Shown here: positions 42,856 to 51,984 of the stretch, one piece after another
How the letters are laid out: the number at the start of each line of letters is the position of its first letter
Numbering within the stretch: position 1 is the first letter of the stretch
Origin: Elusimicrobiota bacterium
Lineage (GTDB): Bacteria > Elusimicrobiota > Elusimicrobia > F11
Assembly: GCA_003140895.1 (NCBI GenBank)
Contig: PLLH01000043.1
Location: forward strand, 1 to 57,263
Reading direction: 5' to 3'
DNA length: 57,263 nucleotides
The notes under the pieces: generated by a model
Databases searched by the model: none
Seen by the model: only the letters and a program-made list of their open reading frames with translations
What the model was told of the DNA's origin: nothing
Position numbers and translations under genes: made by a program

Positions 42856-43440
42856 TTATGGCCTCGCTTGGAACGTCACAATAATGGGCACCGGCAGACC
42901 CGACGTTCCGGTCACTTCCGCGTACACGGTAAAATCAACCGGCAACGTGACATTGTAAACGTATGTGTAAATGTAGGACCCGGTCGCCTGAACATAGACG
43001 CAACCTGTAGAATCCCCGTTGCATTCCATCAAAGCCCCCGATCCCACCTGCGTCACCGGAGGCGTGTTCAGAGTCGTGGACAAAACTTTCACATCCAAGC
43101 TGGAAAATTCCGCCGGCGTCGACATGAGCGTCTTCACATCAAAATAACTATCTACCGGAGGAACCGTGATCTGAACGATGGAATTTTCCGTGACCGTCGG
43201 AGGAGTGGGCTTCGCCGCTGTGATATCCGCCCCCATCGTTGCGTTGGCGCCGGAATAGACTTTATCGGCTGGGTCGGTGATCGTGACCTCGTAGACCGGC
43301 ACTAGAGAGGGAGACGGCGACGCATCTCCATGGACGTGCGATAGCCCCAGGACAGTAACAAACGATCCCGCCAGCAGAGTCCTTATGAACCCGCGCTGGG
43401 CCCGCGCACCGACGATGCTGCTGAGAAACAATGAACTCAT
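42856..43440 (-). CDS. Secreted hypothetical protein of the surface-display unit
   Basis: 194-residue exported protein with a long n-region and hydrophobic core (TLLAGSFVTVLGLSHVHG). The mature part is Thr/Val/Pro-rich and beta-strand rich (NVTLPVDFTVYAEVTG), with two Cys (MECNGDSTGC). The start at 43440 is decided by AAAGGAG 7 bases upstream; an earlier Met at 43464 overlaps the kinase stop. The next gene, the giant surface protein, begins 2 bases after its stop. Function unknown; it may be a partner or chaperone of the surface protein. Confidence 0.7.
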   Translation of the reverse strand: MSSLFLSSIVGARAQRGFIRTLLAGSFVTVLGLSHVHGDASPSPSLVPVYEVTITDPADKVYSGANATMGADITAAKPTPPTVTENSIVQITVPPVDSYFDVKTLMSTPAEFSSLDVKVLSTTLNTPPVTQVGSGALMECNGDSTGCVYVQATGSYIYTYVYNVTLPVDFTVYAEVTGTSGLPVPIIVTFQARP

Positions 43441-43460
43441 AACACAACTCCTTTGACGAT

Positions 43461-45002
43461 TCATGCCGCGTTCCTGCTTTTCTCTTCGATAATGACAGGC
43501 TGACGGACATGTTCCGGCTTATTGAAAACCAATTCTTTGTTGTAACCGACGTCGCTGGCAGGCCCCATGAGAGAGCGTTTGGCTTCCGCGCCCGCCGGCG
43601 CCAAGGGCAGCGTGAAGATAAAGCTGGACCCTTTGTCCACTTCGCTTTCAACCCAAATTTTCCCGCCTTGCGCTTTGACGGAATTTTGAACGATGTTGAG
43701 GCCGAGCCCCGAACCCGGGACCGGTTTGTTCACTCTGTTCTTGGTGTCTTTCAGGCACTCAAATTTTTTGAACACCGACTCCAATTTGTCGGAGGGAATT
43801 CCCACGCCGGTGTCTTGAACGGCCACCTGAATACATCCCTCTCCCGCTTTGGCCGAGACGACAATGCCGCCGGTATTGGTGAACTTAATGGCGTTATAAA
43901 TCAGGTTGGAAAGAATTTGGCGCACCCGCTCCGCGTCGGCCATCGCGAACGGAAGCCTCGGCGCAACACTAGAAGCGATCCGGAGTCCTTTTTCCATGGC
44001 TCTCGGTTCAAAGAAATCCGCCATCTCGGTCACGACTGCGGCGAGATCGGTGGGTTGAATATCAAACTGCATTTTGCCGGCTTCCATGCGGGTCAGATCC
44101 AAAATGTTATCGACGAGACGGTTGAGCCGCTCCGACCCGTACGTCAACCGGTCGATGGAACGTTTAAATTTGGGGTCGCTCATCGCTTGAGGCATTTCCG
44201 CGAGAAGCTCGACGGTGGCGATGATGCTGGTGAGAGGCGACCGGAGTTCGTGCGTCACGTGGGACATGAAATCGTCTTTGAGTTCGTCGAGCTTGGTGAG
44301 TTCCTTCGACATGTGATTGAAGGTTTCAACGAGGCGCCCCAGCTCGTCCTGTGTTTCGCCGATGACCTGAACCCCTTTGTTCCCTTTGGCGATTTCCTTG
44401 GCGGCGTTCATCAGCCGGGTGATCGGACGCGTCAACGCTCCGCTCAGGAGTTGCGCCATAAAAAGTCCCACGATAATGGCGATCAAACCGATAACGCTCA
44501 ACAATTGCGCCGTCTGCCTCAAGTTCTCATTGAGGAGGCGGATCGCCATCTCTCTCGAATACCCCAAAAACACGTACCCTTTGTCTTTGACCGGCTCGCT
44601 CACCTCCATTACCGCTTCGCCATCCTGGCTCGTCACCTCGCGGCGAACAAACCGCTTGGATTCTAATATCGACTGGAGAACAGTGCTCTGGGAAACATCG
44701 GAAAGATTGCTTTTATTTTGAGACCAGGCGTGGGATCCGTCTCGGGTTGAATACCCGCCATAGGACACTTTCGGGTTGAGAACGACCGTCTTAACGTAGT
44801 TGAGAAGTACCAGCTCGTCGTCGGCTTTAATCAGGGCTTCGTCGCAGACTTTCGCCAACTTGGCCAAATCGTCTTTTTGCTGGGCCTGCACCTCTTCCCA
44901 AAGCTTTTGCCGTTCGGAGAAATACAAAGACACCATCACTCCAACGACAACGCTCAGGATGAGACCCGCAGTGGCGATTCGAAACTTCGTCCGTAGATTC
45001 AT
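43461..45002 (-). CDS. Membrane sensor histidine kinase (HAMP, HisKA, HATPase)
   Basis: 513-residue bacterial sensor kinase. TM1 is about 9-27 and TM2 about 167-185, enclosing a roughly 140-residue extracytoplasmic sensor. HAMP follows (about 185-240), then HisKA with the phospho-acceptor His251 (SHVTHELRSPL) and the ATPase domain with N (LIYNAIKFTN), G1 (VQDTGVGIP) and G2 (GSGLGLNI) boxes. No response regulator is adjacent. The downstream secreted protein gene begins next to its stop, so kinase and surface genes are transcribed together. Confidence 0.94.
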   Translation of the reverse strand: MNLRTKFRIATAGLILSVVVGVMVSLYFSERQKLWEEVQAQQKDDLAKLAKVCDEALIKADDELVLLNYVKTVVLNPKVSYGGYSTRDGSHAWSQNKSNLSDVSQSTVLQSILESKRFVRREVTSQDGEAVMEVSEPVKDKGYVFLGYSREMAIRLLNENLRQTAQLLSVIGLIAIIVGLFMAQLLSGALTRPITRLMNAAKEIAKGNKGVQVIGETQDELGRLVETFNHMSKELTKLDELKDDFMSHVTHELRSPLTSIIATVELLAEMPQAMSDPKFKRSIDRLTYGSERLNRLVDNILDLTRMEAGKMQFDIQPTDLAAVVTEMADFFEPRAMEKGLRIASSVAPRLPFAMADAERVRQILSNLIYNAIKFTNTGGIVVSAKAGEGCIQVAVQDTGVGIPSDKLESVFKKFECLKDTKNRVNKPVPGSGLGLNIVQNSVKAQGGKIWVESEVDKGSSFIFTLPLAPAGAEAKRSLMGPASDVGYNKELVFNKPEHVRQPVIIEEKSRNAA

Positions 45003-45380
45003 CGAAACCCCTCACCTTTTTGGCCTTTCCCCTAACGCAAGTGTACCCCGACGATAAATGAACCTGCAACAGATTTGTAACGCATTTGTTCTTAACTTCT
45101 CCTGTCGATCCGGTTAAGATTTAACGAACTTGTAAACGCACGATTCAAGATGACAACTAGACGCATTTCTATCGCCCCCCTTTTCCTCCTGGCACCACAA
45201 TGACCGCAACATTAACTCCACATTTTGAAAAAATAAATTTATTGAGTTTAATAAACCACTAGAAATGAGCTATTAATAATGAGGAACGGGAAAAGGCGAG
45301 AACGTCAGAGAGAAGTCGGGAATTCCTTCCCACCTGGGCGGGATTCCCGATGACGATAAACAATCGAATAGGGAGGCATT
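45003..45380. promoter_or_regulatory. Divergent intergenic region between histidine kinase and SemiSWEET-like gene
   Basis: No gene seen in about 380 bases. It should hold the promoters of the minus-strand surface unit and the plus-strand SemiSWEET/clpP unit. Visible elements are a GTTAA-GAT-TTAAC dyad (45113-45125), an AT-rich stretch (about 45215-45275), and an imperfect hairpin TCGGGAAT/ATTCCCGA (45316-45350) just before the ribosome-binding site of the SemiSWEET-like gene. Sigma boxes were not assigned. Confidence 0.5.
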
Positions 45381-45653
45381 TTGAAAAACGCGCTTAATGT
45401 CATCGGACTCGTGGCCGCCGTCACCATGCCGCTCTGGAATATTCCACTGATCCTTCGGATCGTCCGGCGAAAGTCGGCGGAAGACATCAGTTTGGCTTGG
45501 CTCTTCGGAGTGTGGGGGTGCATCCTGGGCATTTTGCCGTCGTCTCTCATGAGCGCGGACCCCGTCTTTAAGGCCTTCGGCCTCACCAACGCCGTTTTGT
45601 TCTCCGTTGTGGTCGCGGTCATCCTGCGATATCGCTTGAGCAAAAAGAAATAG
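45381..45653 (+). CDS. SemiSWEET / PQ-loop-like small membrane protein
   Basis: 90-residue protein with three hydrophobic segments. The first helix and loop read PLWNIPLILRIVRRKSAEDI, resembling the PQ-loop/SemiSWEET pattern (P-x-x-x-x-I-x-x-x-KS-x-x-x-IS), though the PQ pair itself is replaced. SemiSWEETs dimerise to carry sugars. Start is TTG with GGGAGG upstream. clpP follows 48 bases downstream on the same strand. Confidence 0.65.
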   Translation: MKNALNVIGLVAAVTMPLWNIPLILRIVRRKSAEDISLAWLFGVWGCILGILPSSLMSADPVFKAFGLTNAVLFSVVVAVILRYRLSKKK

Positions 45654-45673
45654 AAAAACATTTGTTGTATGAT

Positions 45674-45689
45674 GGGGAAAATTTTCCCC
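45674..45689. promoter_or_regulatory. Perfect 16-bp palindrome before clpP
   Basis: GGGGAAAATTTTCCCC, directly after a TATGAT (-10-like, 45668-45673) and 12 bases before the clpP ATG. It is placed where a repressor would cover the transcription start and leader. It is not the CtsR or CIRCE operator known for clp genes. Confidence 0.6.
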
Positions 45690-45701
45690 TTGAGGTGAAC
45701 C

Positions 45702-46322
45702 ATGATTGTCCCGACCATTCTTGAACGCTGGAACCAAGGCGCCGCCGTCACCTACGATATTTACTCCCGACTTCTCAAAGACCGGATCCTGTTTGTCGGC
45801 GGTTTTGAGGGCCAAGTGGACACGGACTCCGCCAACCTCATCATCGCCCAGCTTCTTTTCTTGGAAGCGGAAGATCCGGAAAAAGAAATCAATCTCTACA
45901 TTAATTCCCCCGGCGGGATGGTGTCGGCGGGGTTGGCCGTCTACGACACGATGCAATACATCCAATCTCCCATCACCACGATCTGCATCGGAATGGCGAT
46001 GTCCTTTGGAGCCGTTCTTCTCGCGGCGGGAACGAAGGGGCGGCGGTTTTGCCTGCCCAATTCCCGGATCATGATTCACCAGCCGCTCATCTACGGGGAA
46101 GGCATTTCGGGACAGGTGACGGACATCGAAATCGAAGCCAAAGAAATGGAAGACACCAAAAATCGCCTCGCGGCGATTATCGCCCGGCACGCGGGACAGC
46201 CCATCGAGAGAGTGACGGCGGACAGCGAGCGGAATTTCTACATGTCGGCGGAAGAAGCGAAAGCGTACGGGCTGGTGGACAACATCATCACATCCCGGAA
46301 AGCTCTCCCGGGACTTAAATAA
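45702..46322 (+). CDS. clpP: ClpP protease subunit with Asn in the catalytic triad
   Basis: 206-residue serine protease subunit that forms the tetradecameric chamber fed by ClpX/ClpA-type unfoldases. Catalytic Ser101 (MSFGAVLL) and His126 (IMIHQP) are present, but the third residue is Asn178 ([10 protein letters not shown]) where most ClpPs have Asp. Such Asn variants exist, for example Listeria ClpP1, and tend to be less active or to need a partner. No clpX or second clpP is in the window. GAGGTG precedes the ATG, behind a 16-bp palindrome. Confidence 0.95.
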   Translation: MIVPTILERWNQGAAVTYDIYSRLLKDRILFVGGFEGQVDTDSANLIIAQLLFLEAEDPEKEINLYINSPGGMVSAGLAVYDTMQYIQSPITTICIGMAMSFGAVLLAAGTKGRRFCLPNSRIMIHQPLIYGEGISGQVTDIEIEAKEMEDTKNRLAAIIARHAGQPIERVTADSERNFYMSAEEAKAYGLVDNIITSRKALPGLK

Positions 46323-46325
46323 AAC

Positions 46326-47117
46326 CTACGCGTTTTTTTTGGGGAAGCGGCCCTGCATGGCCTCGTAGCAAATATCAATCACGTCCTGCGAAAAATGACG
46401 GTCGGGCGCTAACAGCCATTGGATATAGTCGGGATGCGATTGCGCCACGTGGTGGAGCGTTTGCGATTTGTATTTCCCGAAATTGAAGACCGCCTCGCCG
46501 TCCCTCCAAAAAAACTTCCCCTCTCCGTCGACAAATCGCTCCTGATCCATCCGACAGAATTGGTGAAGAGCTTTGGCGTCGCGCGGCAGATCCGAGTAAC
46601 GCTCCAACTGCGCCAGGAAAATCTCATAGGTGGCCTTCGTGTCCGCCGCGGCGGAATGGGCGTCCGTTAAACTTTTTTCACAGTAGTATTTATAGGCCGC
46701 CGCCAAATCCCGTTTTTCTTTCTGATGGAAAATGACCTGCGCGTCGATGAGTCCCCGCTGCTCCAACCCGAAATCCCGGCCCAAGCGTTTGTATTCCTCC
46801 ACCATGACTTTGGTGTCGAAACGGGCGATGTTGTAGCCGCAGAGATCGGCGGTGTCAAAAAAGGCCTCGATCTCGGGAAAGAGTTCCGAGAACGACGGGA
46901 GCGAGGCCACGTCCGCGTTCGTGATGCCGATGATGGCCGTCACCTCGGCGGGAATGCGCAGGCCCGGATTCATCCGTTTCAGAAACGTTTCTTCCCGGCC
47001 GTCCGGAAACACTTTGATGGCGCCGATTTCAACGATGCGATCAAATTTAAAGTCGAGACCGGTCGTTTCAAGATCGAAGACAATCAGCGGACGCGTTAAT
47101 TGAAGAGGAAAGGGCAT
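46326..47117 (-). CDS. DnaQ-like 3'-5' exonuclease
   Basis: 263-residue DEDDh exonuclease: motif I FDLETTG, motif II Asp in GYNIARFDTK, motif III HSAAADTKAT. Resembles the exonuclease domain of DNA polymerase III epsilon and related stand-alone proteins used in proofreading or repair. The C-terminal 80 residues (about 180-263) are an extension with FNFGKYKSQTL and YIQWLL, as found in a subset of such exonucleases. It is the last gene of the nth-DUF309-Nudix run, 38 bases after the Nudix stop. Confidence 0.9.
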   Translation of the reverse strand: MPFPLQLTRPLIVFDLETTGLDFKFDRIVEIGAIKVFPDGREETFLKRMNPGLRIPAEVTAIIGITNADVASLPSFSELFPEIEAFFDTADLCGYNIARFDTKVMVEEYKRLGRDFGLEQRGLIDAQVIFHQKEKRDLAAAYKYYCEKSLTDAHSAAADTKATYEIFLAQLERYSDLPRDAKALHQFCRMDQERFVDGEGKFFWRDGEAVFNFGKYKSQTLHHVAQSHPDYIQWLLAPDRHFSQDVIDICYEAMQGRFPKKNA

Positions 47118-47155
47118 AGAGTGTGTTTACCAAGTTTTCGTCATGAATACAAAAA

Positions 47156-47752
47156 TTATCGCGCCCCGATCCCTTTTTCCCAATCGCGAAGAGCCTGGAT
47201 CGTGCTGCGGAAAGCGAGGCGCCCCCAGGGAATTTCATCAACCGGAACCGCTTTGACCGCGCTGGCTTCATCCCCCGGAGACGGCGTTTGGCCCCGACGA
47301 ACAGGCCCTTCAAACACGATCGTCACAACGCCGGAACTGGCATACGAATAAATTCCAACCAGCGACCGGGCCTTAACGCGAAGGTGGATTTCTTCCTGGC
47401 TTTCCCGGGAGGCCGCCTGGGCCACAGTCTCGCCCATCTCCTGGTAACCCGCCGGAAACGTCCATTTTCCTTGGGCCGGAGCCTTGCTTCTTTTGAGGAG
47501 AACGATACGGCCGTCCGGCAAAACGGGAATCAGCCCCGCCACCACCTTCGGATTCATGTAGTTAATGATCCCGCAACAGACACAAACGTCCCGGCGGCGT
47601 TTTTCGTTTTTGACGTACCGTTCCACGAGACGCCCGCCGCAAAGAAAACAGTGTTTGAGCGCCGAGCCGTGGGGCGTCCAATAGAGACGCGGAGGGGCAG
47701 GAGCAAGGAACTTCGCTTTGCCGCTGGTTTTTCCACCGCTTCGTTTTTTCAT
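47156..47752 (-). CDS. Nudix hydrolase with N-terminal zinc ribbon
   Basis: 198-residue Nudix enzyme. The N-terminal zinc ribbon (CFLCGG...CVCCG, about 35-65) recalls NudC-like NADH pyrophosphatases. The Nudix box reads GYQEMGETVAQAASRESQEE followed by IHL, where the box Gly after EEx is replaced by His. It hydrolyses nucleoside-diphosphate-linked compounds; the substrate is not clear. Its ATG overlaps the DUF309 stop (ATGA). Confidence 0.9.
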   Translation of the reverse strand: MKKRSGGKTSGKAKFLAPAPPRLYWTPHGSALKHCFLCGGRLVERYVKNEKRRRDVCVCCGIINYMNPKVVAGLIPVLPDGRIVLLKRSKAPAQGKWTFPAGYQEMGETVAQAASRESQEEIHLRVKARSLVGIYSYASSGVVTIVFEGPVRRGQTPSPGDEASAVKAVPVDEIPWGRLAFRSTIQALRDWEKGIGAR

Positions 47753-48174
47753 TTTTCGGAGAGATCCGTCTTGGGCGGCAACAGGTGGATCGTCGGGACG
47801 AGATCCATGTTCAACCGAACCGGGAATTCCTCTTTTTGAGGATGATATTTTCCGGGAAGGTCGGCTTCAGCATAACAAAGAATTTCCTGGAGACACGCCG
47901 TCATATCGATGATCAATTTCTTAACGGGCAACTCCCAAAAAACGTCGCCGGCGGGAGCCAAAAGTTTCACGCCGTTATCATAGAGAAGCCGGGCGCCGCG
48001 CGCGTTTCGGCGGCGGAAATGATGCAGCGCCGTCGCGAACTGAATGAGACCTTGAACAAATTTTTTGGCTTCTCCCGACTCCTCCCGCCACAACGATTCC
48101 CAGATCTCATGCGCGTCAAAAAAGTCGCGGCGATTGAAACAATCGATCCCCTGAAGATACCTGGGGTCACGCAT
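47749..48174 (-). CDS. DUF309-family protein
   Basis: 141-residue helical protein of the DUF309 family: YLQGIDCFNRRDFFDAHEIW, then ESLWREESGEAKKFVQGLIQ with the conserved His/Glu (DAHEIWE) and LHH pair. The function is unknown; metal binding is suspected. It overlaps the end of nth by 8 bases and the start of the Nudix gene by 4, so all three are coupled. Confidence 0.85.
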   Translation of the reverse strand: MRDPRYLQGIDCFNRRDFFDAHEIWESLWREESGEAKKFVQGLIQFATALHHFRRRNARGARLLYDNGVKLLAPAGDVFWELPVKKLIIDMTACLQEILCYAEADLPGKYHPQKEEFPVRLNMDLVPTIHLLPPKTDLSEK

Positions 48175-48808
48175 AGACGTCCGGGTTGGCGCAGGAGGGT
48201 CGAATGGGGCACGCGAAGCACTTCGGCGAGCGGGCCGTGCAGACGCTCCGCCCGTGCGTGATCAACGCGAACGCCAGCCATATCCACTCGTCCTTCGGGA
48301 CAAAAGACATCAACTCCCGCTCAATTTTCTCCGGCGTTTTTTCAAGAGACAACCCCAACCGCCCGGAGAGGCGCATCACGTGAGTGTCGACGACAATTCC
48401 GGACGCGATGTGAAAAGCCGTTCCCAGAACAACGTTCGCCGTTTTTCGCGCCACACCGGGCAAAAGGAGGAGTTCCTCCATCGTCCTCGGAATCTCGCCG
48501 CCAAATTTTTCCATCACCATGCGGGCCATGCCCCGAATGGATTTCGCCTTGTTCCGAAAAAAACCCGTCGAATGAATGTCGCGTTCAAGGTCTGTTTGGG
48601 AAGCTTCGGCGAAATCACGAGCGGATCGATATTTAACAAAAAGGTTTTCCGTGACTTTATTAACCCGCGCGTCGGTGCATTGAGCCGAAAGGATCGTGGC
48701 CACCAAAAGTTCAACGGGATTCGCGTGACGCAAAGCGCAGGAGGGAGAAGGATATTCTTTCTTGAGCGCCTTTAATAATCCGGGAACGTTCTTATTTTTC
48801 TTTGGCAT
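48167..48808 (-). CDS. nth: Endonuclease III (DNA glycosylase/AP lyase)
   Basis: 213-residue HhH-GPD base-excision repair enzyme for oxidised pyrimidines. The helix-hairpin-helix LLPGVARKTANVVLG holds the catalytic Lys; VDTHVMR holds the catalytic Asp. The C-terminal [4Fe-4S] motif C-x6-C-x2-C-x5-C (CTARSPKCFACPIRPSC) is complete. The ATG at 48808 with GGAAGA 7-8 bases upstream is preferred over a TTG five codons earlier. Confidence 0.96.
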   Translation of the reverse strand: MPKKNKNVPGLLKALKKEYPSPSCALRHANPVELLVATILSAQCTDARVNKVTENLFVKYRSARDFAEASQTDLERDIHSTGFFRNKAKSIRGMARMVMEKFGGEIPRTMEELLLLPGVARKTANVVLGTAFHIASGIVVDTHVMRLSGRLGLSLEKTPEKIERELMSFVPKDEWIWLAFALITHGRSVCTARSPKCFACPIRPSCANPDVYA

Positions 48809-48891
48809 GCGATCATCTTCCAAAAAACGGGCAAGGAAATCACGCGCTATCTAGAGACCGGCCGGGCGAAGCTCTTGGGGGGTGGGTCTTT

Positions 48892-50205
48892 TTACTTGGG
48901 CGCGATCCGCGGCTTGACGATGTCCCCCTTAAAACAGAGAGAAATCTGATTCCGGCCGCCTTTTTTGGCCGCGTAAAGGGCTTGATCGGCGGATTCAATG
49001 AGATCCTGATCGCTCGTCACTTTCCCGTCCGGATAGCAACCGATGCCGATGGAAGCCGTAACTTTCTTCTCGGCCTGCGTTTCCCGAAACGGGAAATGAT
49101 GCTCCTCGATGGATTTCCGAATCTTTTCCGCCACGCCGCAAGCGGACTCCTGCGGCGTTTCCGGGAGCAAAACAACAAACTCCTCCCCGCCGTAACGAGC
49201 CACGATATCGGTCCCCCGCACATTCCGGATTAAAATTCGAGACACCTCTTTTAACACGATGTCGCCGGCCGGGTGGCCGTTCCGGTCGTTGTACGCCTTA
49301 AAGAAATCGACGTCGAGCATGAGAAGAGACAACGGATGGCCGTATCGCTGGCTCCGGGAAAATTCCTCGACCAATTGAAGACGGAAATAACGCATGTTGA
49401 AAAGTCCCGTCAACGAATCGCTTTGAGATTCCGACCGCAATCGTTTTCGCTCAATGTTGAGCTCGTGAGCCATCTCGTTGAAGGCTTCCTGGAGTTCCCC
49501 CAATTCGTCTTTTCCGACGGGCGGAATGCGGACATCCGTTTTCCCCCGGGTAAAATCCCGGATTCCATTAAGAAGGAGGGAAAGAGGGCGCACTAAAAAG
49601 CGCCACAAGTAAAGCGCCAGGAACGCGAAGAAGAGACCGATGGAAAAAAGAAAAATGAACGTGAGCTTGTTGTGATAACGAATTGTTTTTTGGATCCGGT
49701 CCCGATGAACAATGGTCATGCCTTCTCGAAACGCCACGATCTCGTCCACCAAGCCTTGGATTTGGGTCAGATATTGCCCCCCTTTTTCCAATATGTCTTT
49801 GGTAGGGGCCTTTCCATGACTGGCGGCCAAGAGAATTTGACGGGCGTGGTTATCGTACTGGACGTAAAGCTGGTCGATCTCGCTTAATTTATCCCGCTCC
49901 ATGGTTTCCGCCCCGCCTTCTTCGACCTGGGAAAACCAACGCATGTAGTTGAGGCGCTCTTTCTCGAATTCATCCAGCCAGCGAGGCGTCTTTGAATTGA
50001 GATAACGATACACCGCGTTGTCCTGGCGGTTCAGCGCCACTTGCATCTCTCCCAGCGAATGCACCATCGGCAAATGGTTGGTGACGATGTTATTGGCGTC
50101 GTCGGCGATCATGTGCGCGATTTTCGAGCTGACGTAAATCGCGACCAGGAAAGACAACGCAAACAGGCTGAAGAACGTGAGAATTCGGGACCGTATGCTG
50201 TTCAC
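48892..50205 (-). CDS. Membrane diguanylate cyclase (sensor-HAMP-GGDEF)
   Basis: 437-residue c-di-GMP synthase. TM1 is about 8-28, then a roughly 150-residue helical extracytoplasmic sensor (NHLPMVHSLGEMQVALNRQD), TM2 at about 182-203, HAMP, and GGDEF. The active-site motif is GGEEF and is preceded by an RxxD I-site (RGTD) five residues upstream, so product inhibition is expected. It ends an operon-like run after a HAD phosphatase. Confidence 0.93.
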   Translation of the reverse strand: MNSIRSRILTFFSLFALSFLVAIYVSSKIAHMIADDANNIVTNHLPMVHSLGEMQVALNRQDNAVYRYLNSKTPRWLDEFEKERLNYMRWFSQVEEGGAETMERDKLSEIDQLYVQYDNHARQILLAASHGKAPTKDILEKGGQYLTQIQGLVDEIVAFREGMTIVHRDRIQKTIRYHNKLTFIFLFSIGLFFAFLALYLWRFLVRPLSLLLNGIRDFTRGKTDVRIPPVGKDELGELQEAFNEMAHELNIERKRLRSESQSDSLTGLFNMRYFRLQLVEEFSRSQRYGHPLSLLMLDVDFFKAYNDRNGHPAGDIVLKEVSRILIRNVRGTDIVARYGGEEFVVLLPETPQESACGVAEKIRKSIEEHHFPFRETQAEKKVTASIGIGCYPDGKVTSDQDLIESADQALYAAKKGGRNQISLCFKGDIVKPRIAPK

Positions 50206-50223
50206 AAAACCACCCTCTGAAAC

Positions 50224-50958
50224 TTAAGATTCGCTGTACTTGGGGGACGGCATCGGCTGGGGCGCCGGAACGTGAAATAGATCTTCAATCTGAGACACCT
50301 TCAAGGACGAAATACTGGCGACGACCAAATCCGCCCCGGACAATTCGAAGGAAGGATAGGAACTGGCCACGGCGATGCATTTCATGCCGGCGGAATGAGC
50401 GGACGCCACTCCCTCGCGGGAATCTTCAATCACAACGCATTCCTCCGCCCGAATCGCGGTGGACCGCTTTCCCGAGGCGTTCAGAGCGTCCAACGCCTTT
50501 AAATAACTCTCGGGGTTGGGCTTTCCCTTTTCAACGTCGTCGGCGCTGATCACCGCTTCAAAATGAGGACGAATGCCCGCCGTTTCCAAGAGAAATTCCA
50601 CCTCGTGCCGGCGAGACCCCGTGGCCACGGCCAGCGGATACCTCTGAGAAAGCGCCATCACAAGTTCCGGAACCGCCGGGAAAGGAAGAATTCCCTCGCT
50701 CTCGGCCAGCTCGTTGAATACCACGGACTTTTTCTCGATCAATTTTTTCAACAGAGAACCGTCCAAGGGCTTGTGCGCGTCTTCATAAAATTTCGCGAAC
50801 GCGCCGCGATCATCCATGGACAGATAGCGCTCCTTATAGAGGTCTTCCGTTAACTCTTGCCCCAGGGGAGCCAGAGATTTTTTAAAAGACGAAAAGTGCA
50901 AGGCTTCCGAATCCATGAGGACGCCGTCGCAGTCAAAAATAATAGCCCGCAAGGCCAT
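50224..50958 (-). CDS. HAD-superfamily hydrolase (beta-phosphoglucomutase-like)
   Basis: 244-residue HAD phosphatase or mutase: motif I DCDGVLMDSE, motif II ATGSRR (here Thr-Gly-Ser), motif III Lys in KGKPNPE and motif IV EDSREG. The helical cap between motif I and II fits the beta-PGM/GS1 group; the substrate is unknown. The start at 50958 is set by AGGAGG 7-8 bases upstream; a longer in-frame extension is not needed. The tail is Pro-rich. Confidence 0.9.
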   Translation of the reverse strand: MALRAIIFDCDGVLMDSEALHFSSFKKSLAPLGQELTEDLYKERYLSMDDRGAFAKFYEDAHKPLDGSLLKKLIEKKSVVFNELAESEGILPFPAVPELVMALSQRYPLAVATGSRRHEVEFLLETAGIRPHFEAVISADDVEKGKPNPESYLKALDALNASGKRSTAIRAEECVVIEDSREGVASAHSAGMKCIAVASSYPSFELSGADLVVASISSLKVSQIEDLFHVPAPQPMPSPKYSES

Positions 50959-51019
50959 GGGAACTACCTCCTTGATCCTATAAGAGTATGACGCACCAAC
51001 GTGTGATTTCCAGTATGTT

Positions 51020-51844
51020 TTAAGCATGGGGTTCCTTGAGCGATGCCCAGACGGCTTTCCCTTTTTCGAAAAGAGAAAGCCGAACTTTCCGTTCCAACAC
51101 GGGAAAATTTTCTCTCTCAATCTTCTCCAGCAACGAGAAATAAATACGACCCATTATCCGTGCCGGAAGAAGTTCGCGATGCCTCGGGGTAGGGAGAAGC
51201 TCCATCGCTCGCGAGAAATGAGACCGGGCCACCTGAGCTTCATAATGAACGAGGTTTTGAAATTCAGCGCTATTTTTGTGCGCAAATAAGTCATCCATGG
51301 TATACCCAAATTGCTCCAAATGATCAAGGGGAAGATACACCCGATTCATCCTCGTATCATAACCAATATCGCGAAGGATGTTGACCCATTGAACGGCGAT
51401 TCCAAGCCGGACGGCAAAATCTTTGGCCTCATTCATCGGGACTCCGAAAATGGGAAGGCTCGCTAAACCCACCGTGCCGGCCACTCCGTAACAATAATCC
51501 TCCACCTCCAAAGACGTTTGGAACCGGGGTGGAACGAGGTCCATCCACACCCCCTTCTCAATGAAATCGATAAATACAAAAGGTTGAATATCATATGTTT
51601 TAATGACATTGAGGCAATCGGCGGCCAACTCACGTTGACCGAAAGCCGCCACGGCGTCAGGCCGCTCCGTTTGAATTACTTTTTTCCAGGCTTCCAATAA
51701 TTCTTGTGGCCGTTCGAACTCTTCATCGACCGCATCATCTAGAACGCGGAAAACGCTATAAAGGATCCCCAACGCCTTGCGGCGCTCGCTTGATAAAAAG
51801 AAAAAAGCGGGAGCAAAATTGCTTCGCAAAAAACTCAGCATCAT
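51020..51844 (-). CDS. Squalene/phytoene synthase family protein
   Basis: 274-residue head-to-head prenyl synthase. First Asp-rich motif VLDDAVDEE, second ILRDIGYDTRMNRVYLPLD, and YCYGVAGTVG between them, as in HpnC/HpnD and phytoene synthases. It condenses two C15 or C20 prenyl diphosphates to squalene or phytoene in isoprenoid synthesis. No partner desaturase or cyclase gene is in the window, so the product is uncertain. Confidence 0.9.
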   Translation of the reverse strand: MMLSFLRSNFAPAFFFLSSERRKALGILYSVFRVLDDAVDEEFERPQELLEAWKKVIQTERPDAVAAFGQRELAADCLNVIKTYDIQPFVFIDFIEKGVWMDLVPPRFQTSLEVEDYCYGVAGTVGLASLPIFGVPMNEAKDFAVRLGIAVQWVNILRDIGYDTRMNRVYLPLDHLEQFGYTMDDLFAHKNSAEFQNLVHYEAQVARSHFSRAMELLPTPRHRELLPARIMGRIYFSLLEKIERENFPVLERKVRLSLFEKGKAVWASLKEPHA

Positions 51845-51984
51845 CTGAAGGCAACTCCCTTGTTTGCATCTATTGAATTCATGATTTGAACGATGTGGAC
51901 AATGTGCATAACTCTGTGGATAACGTCACTCCTTCGCATCCCTTCGAACCGCCATGGCGAAACGAGATATTTTTCTTTGGGACG

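Noticed and set aside
43509-44666. 385-residue plus-strand ORF antisense to the histidine kinase
   Set aside because: The minus strand has complete kinase boxes; the antisense product has no recognisable motif.
45273-46190. 305-residue minus-strand ORF over the SemiSWEET-like and clpP genes
   Set aside because: ClpP is unmistakable on the plus strand; the antisense frame is low-complexity Arg/His/Asp-rich.
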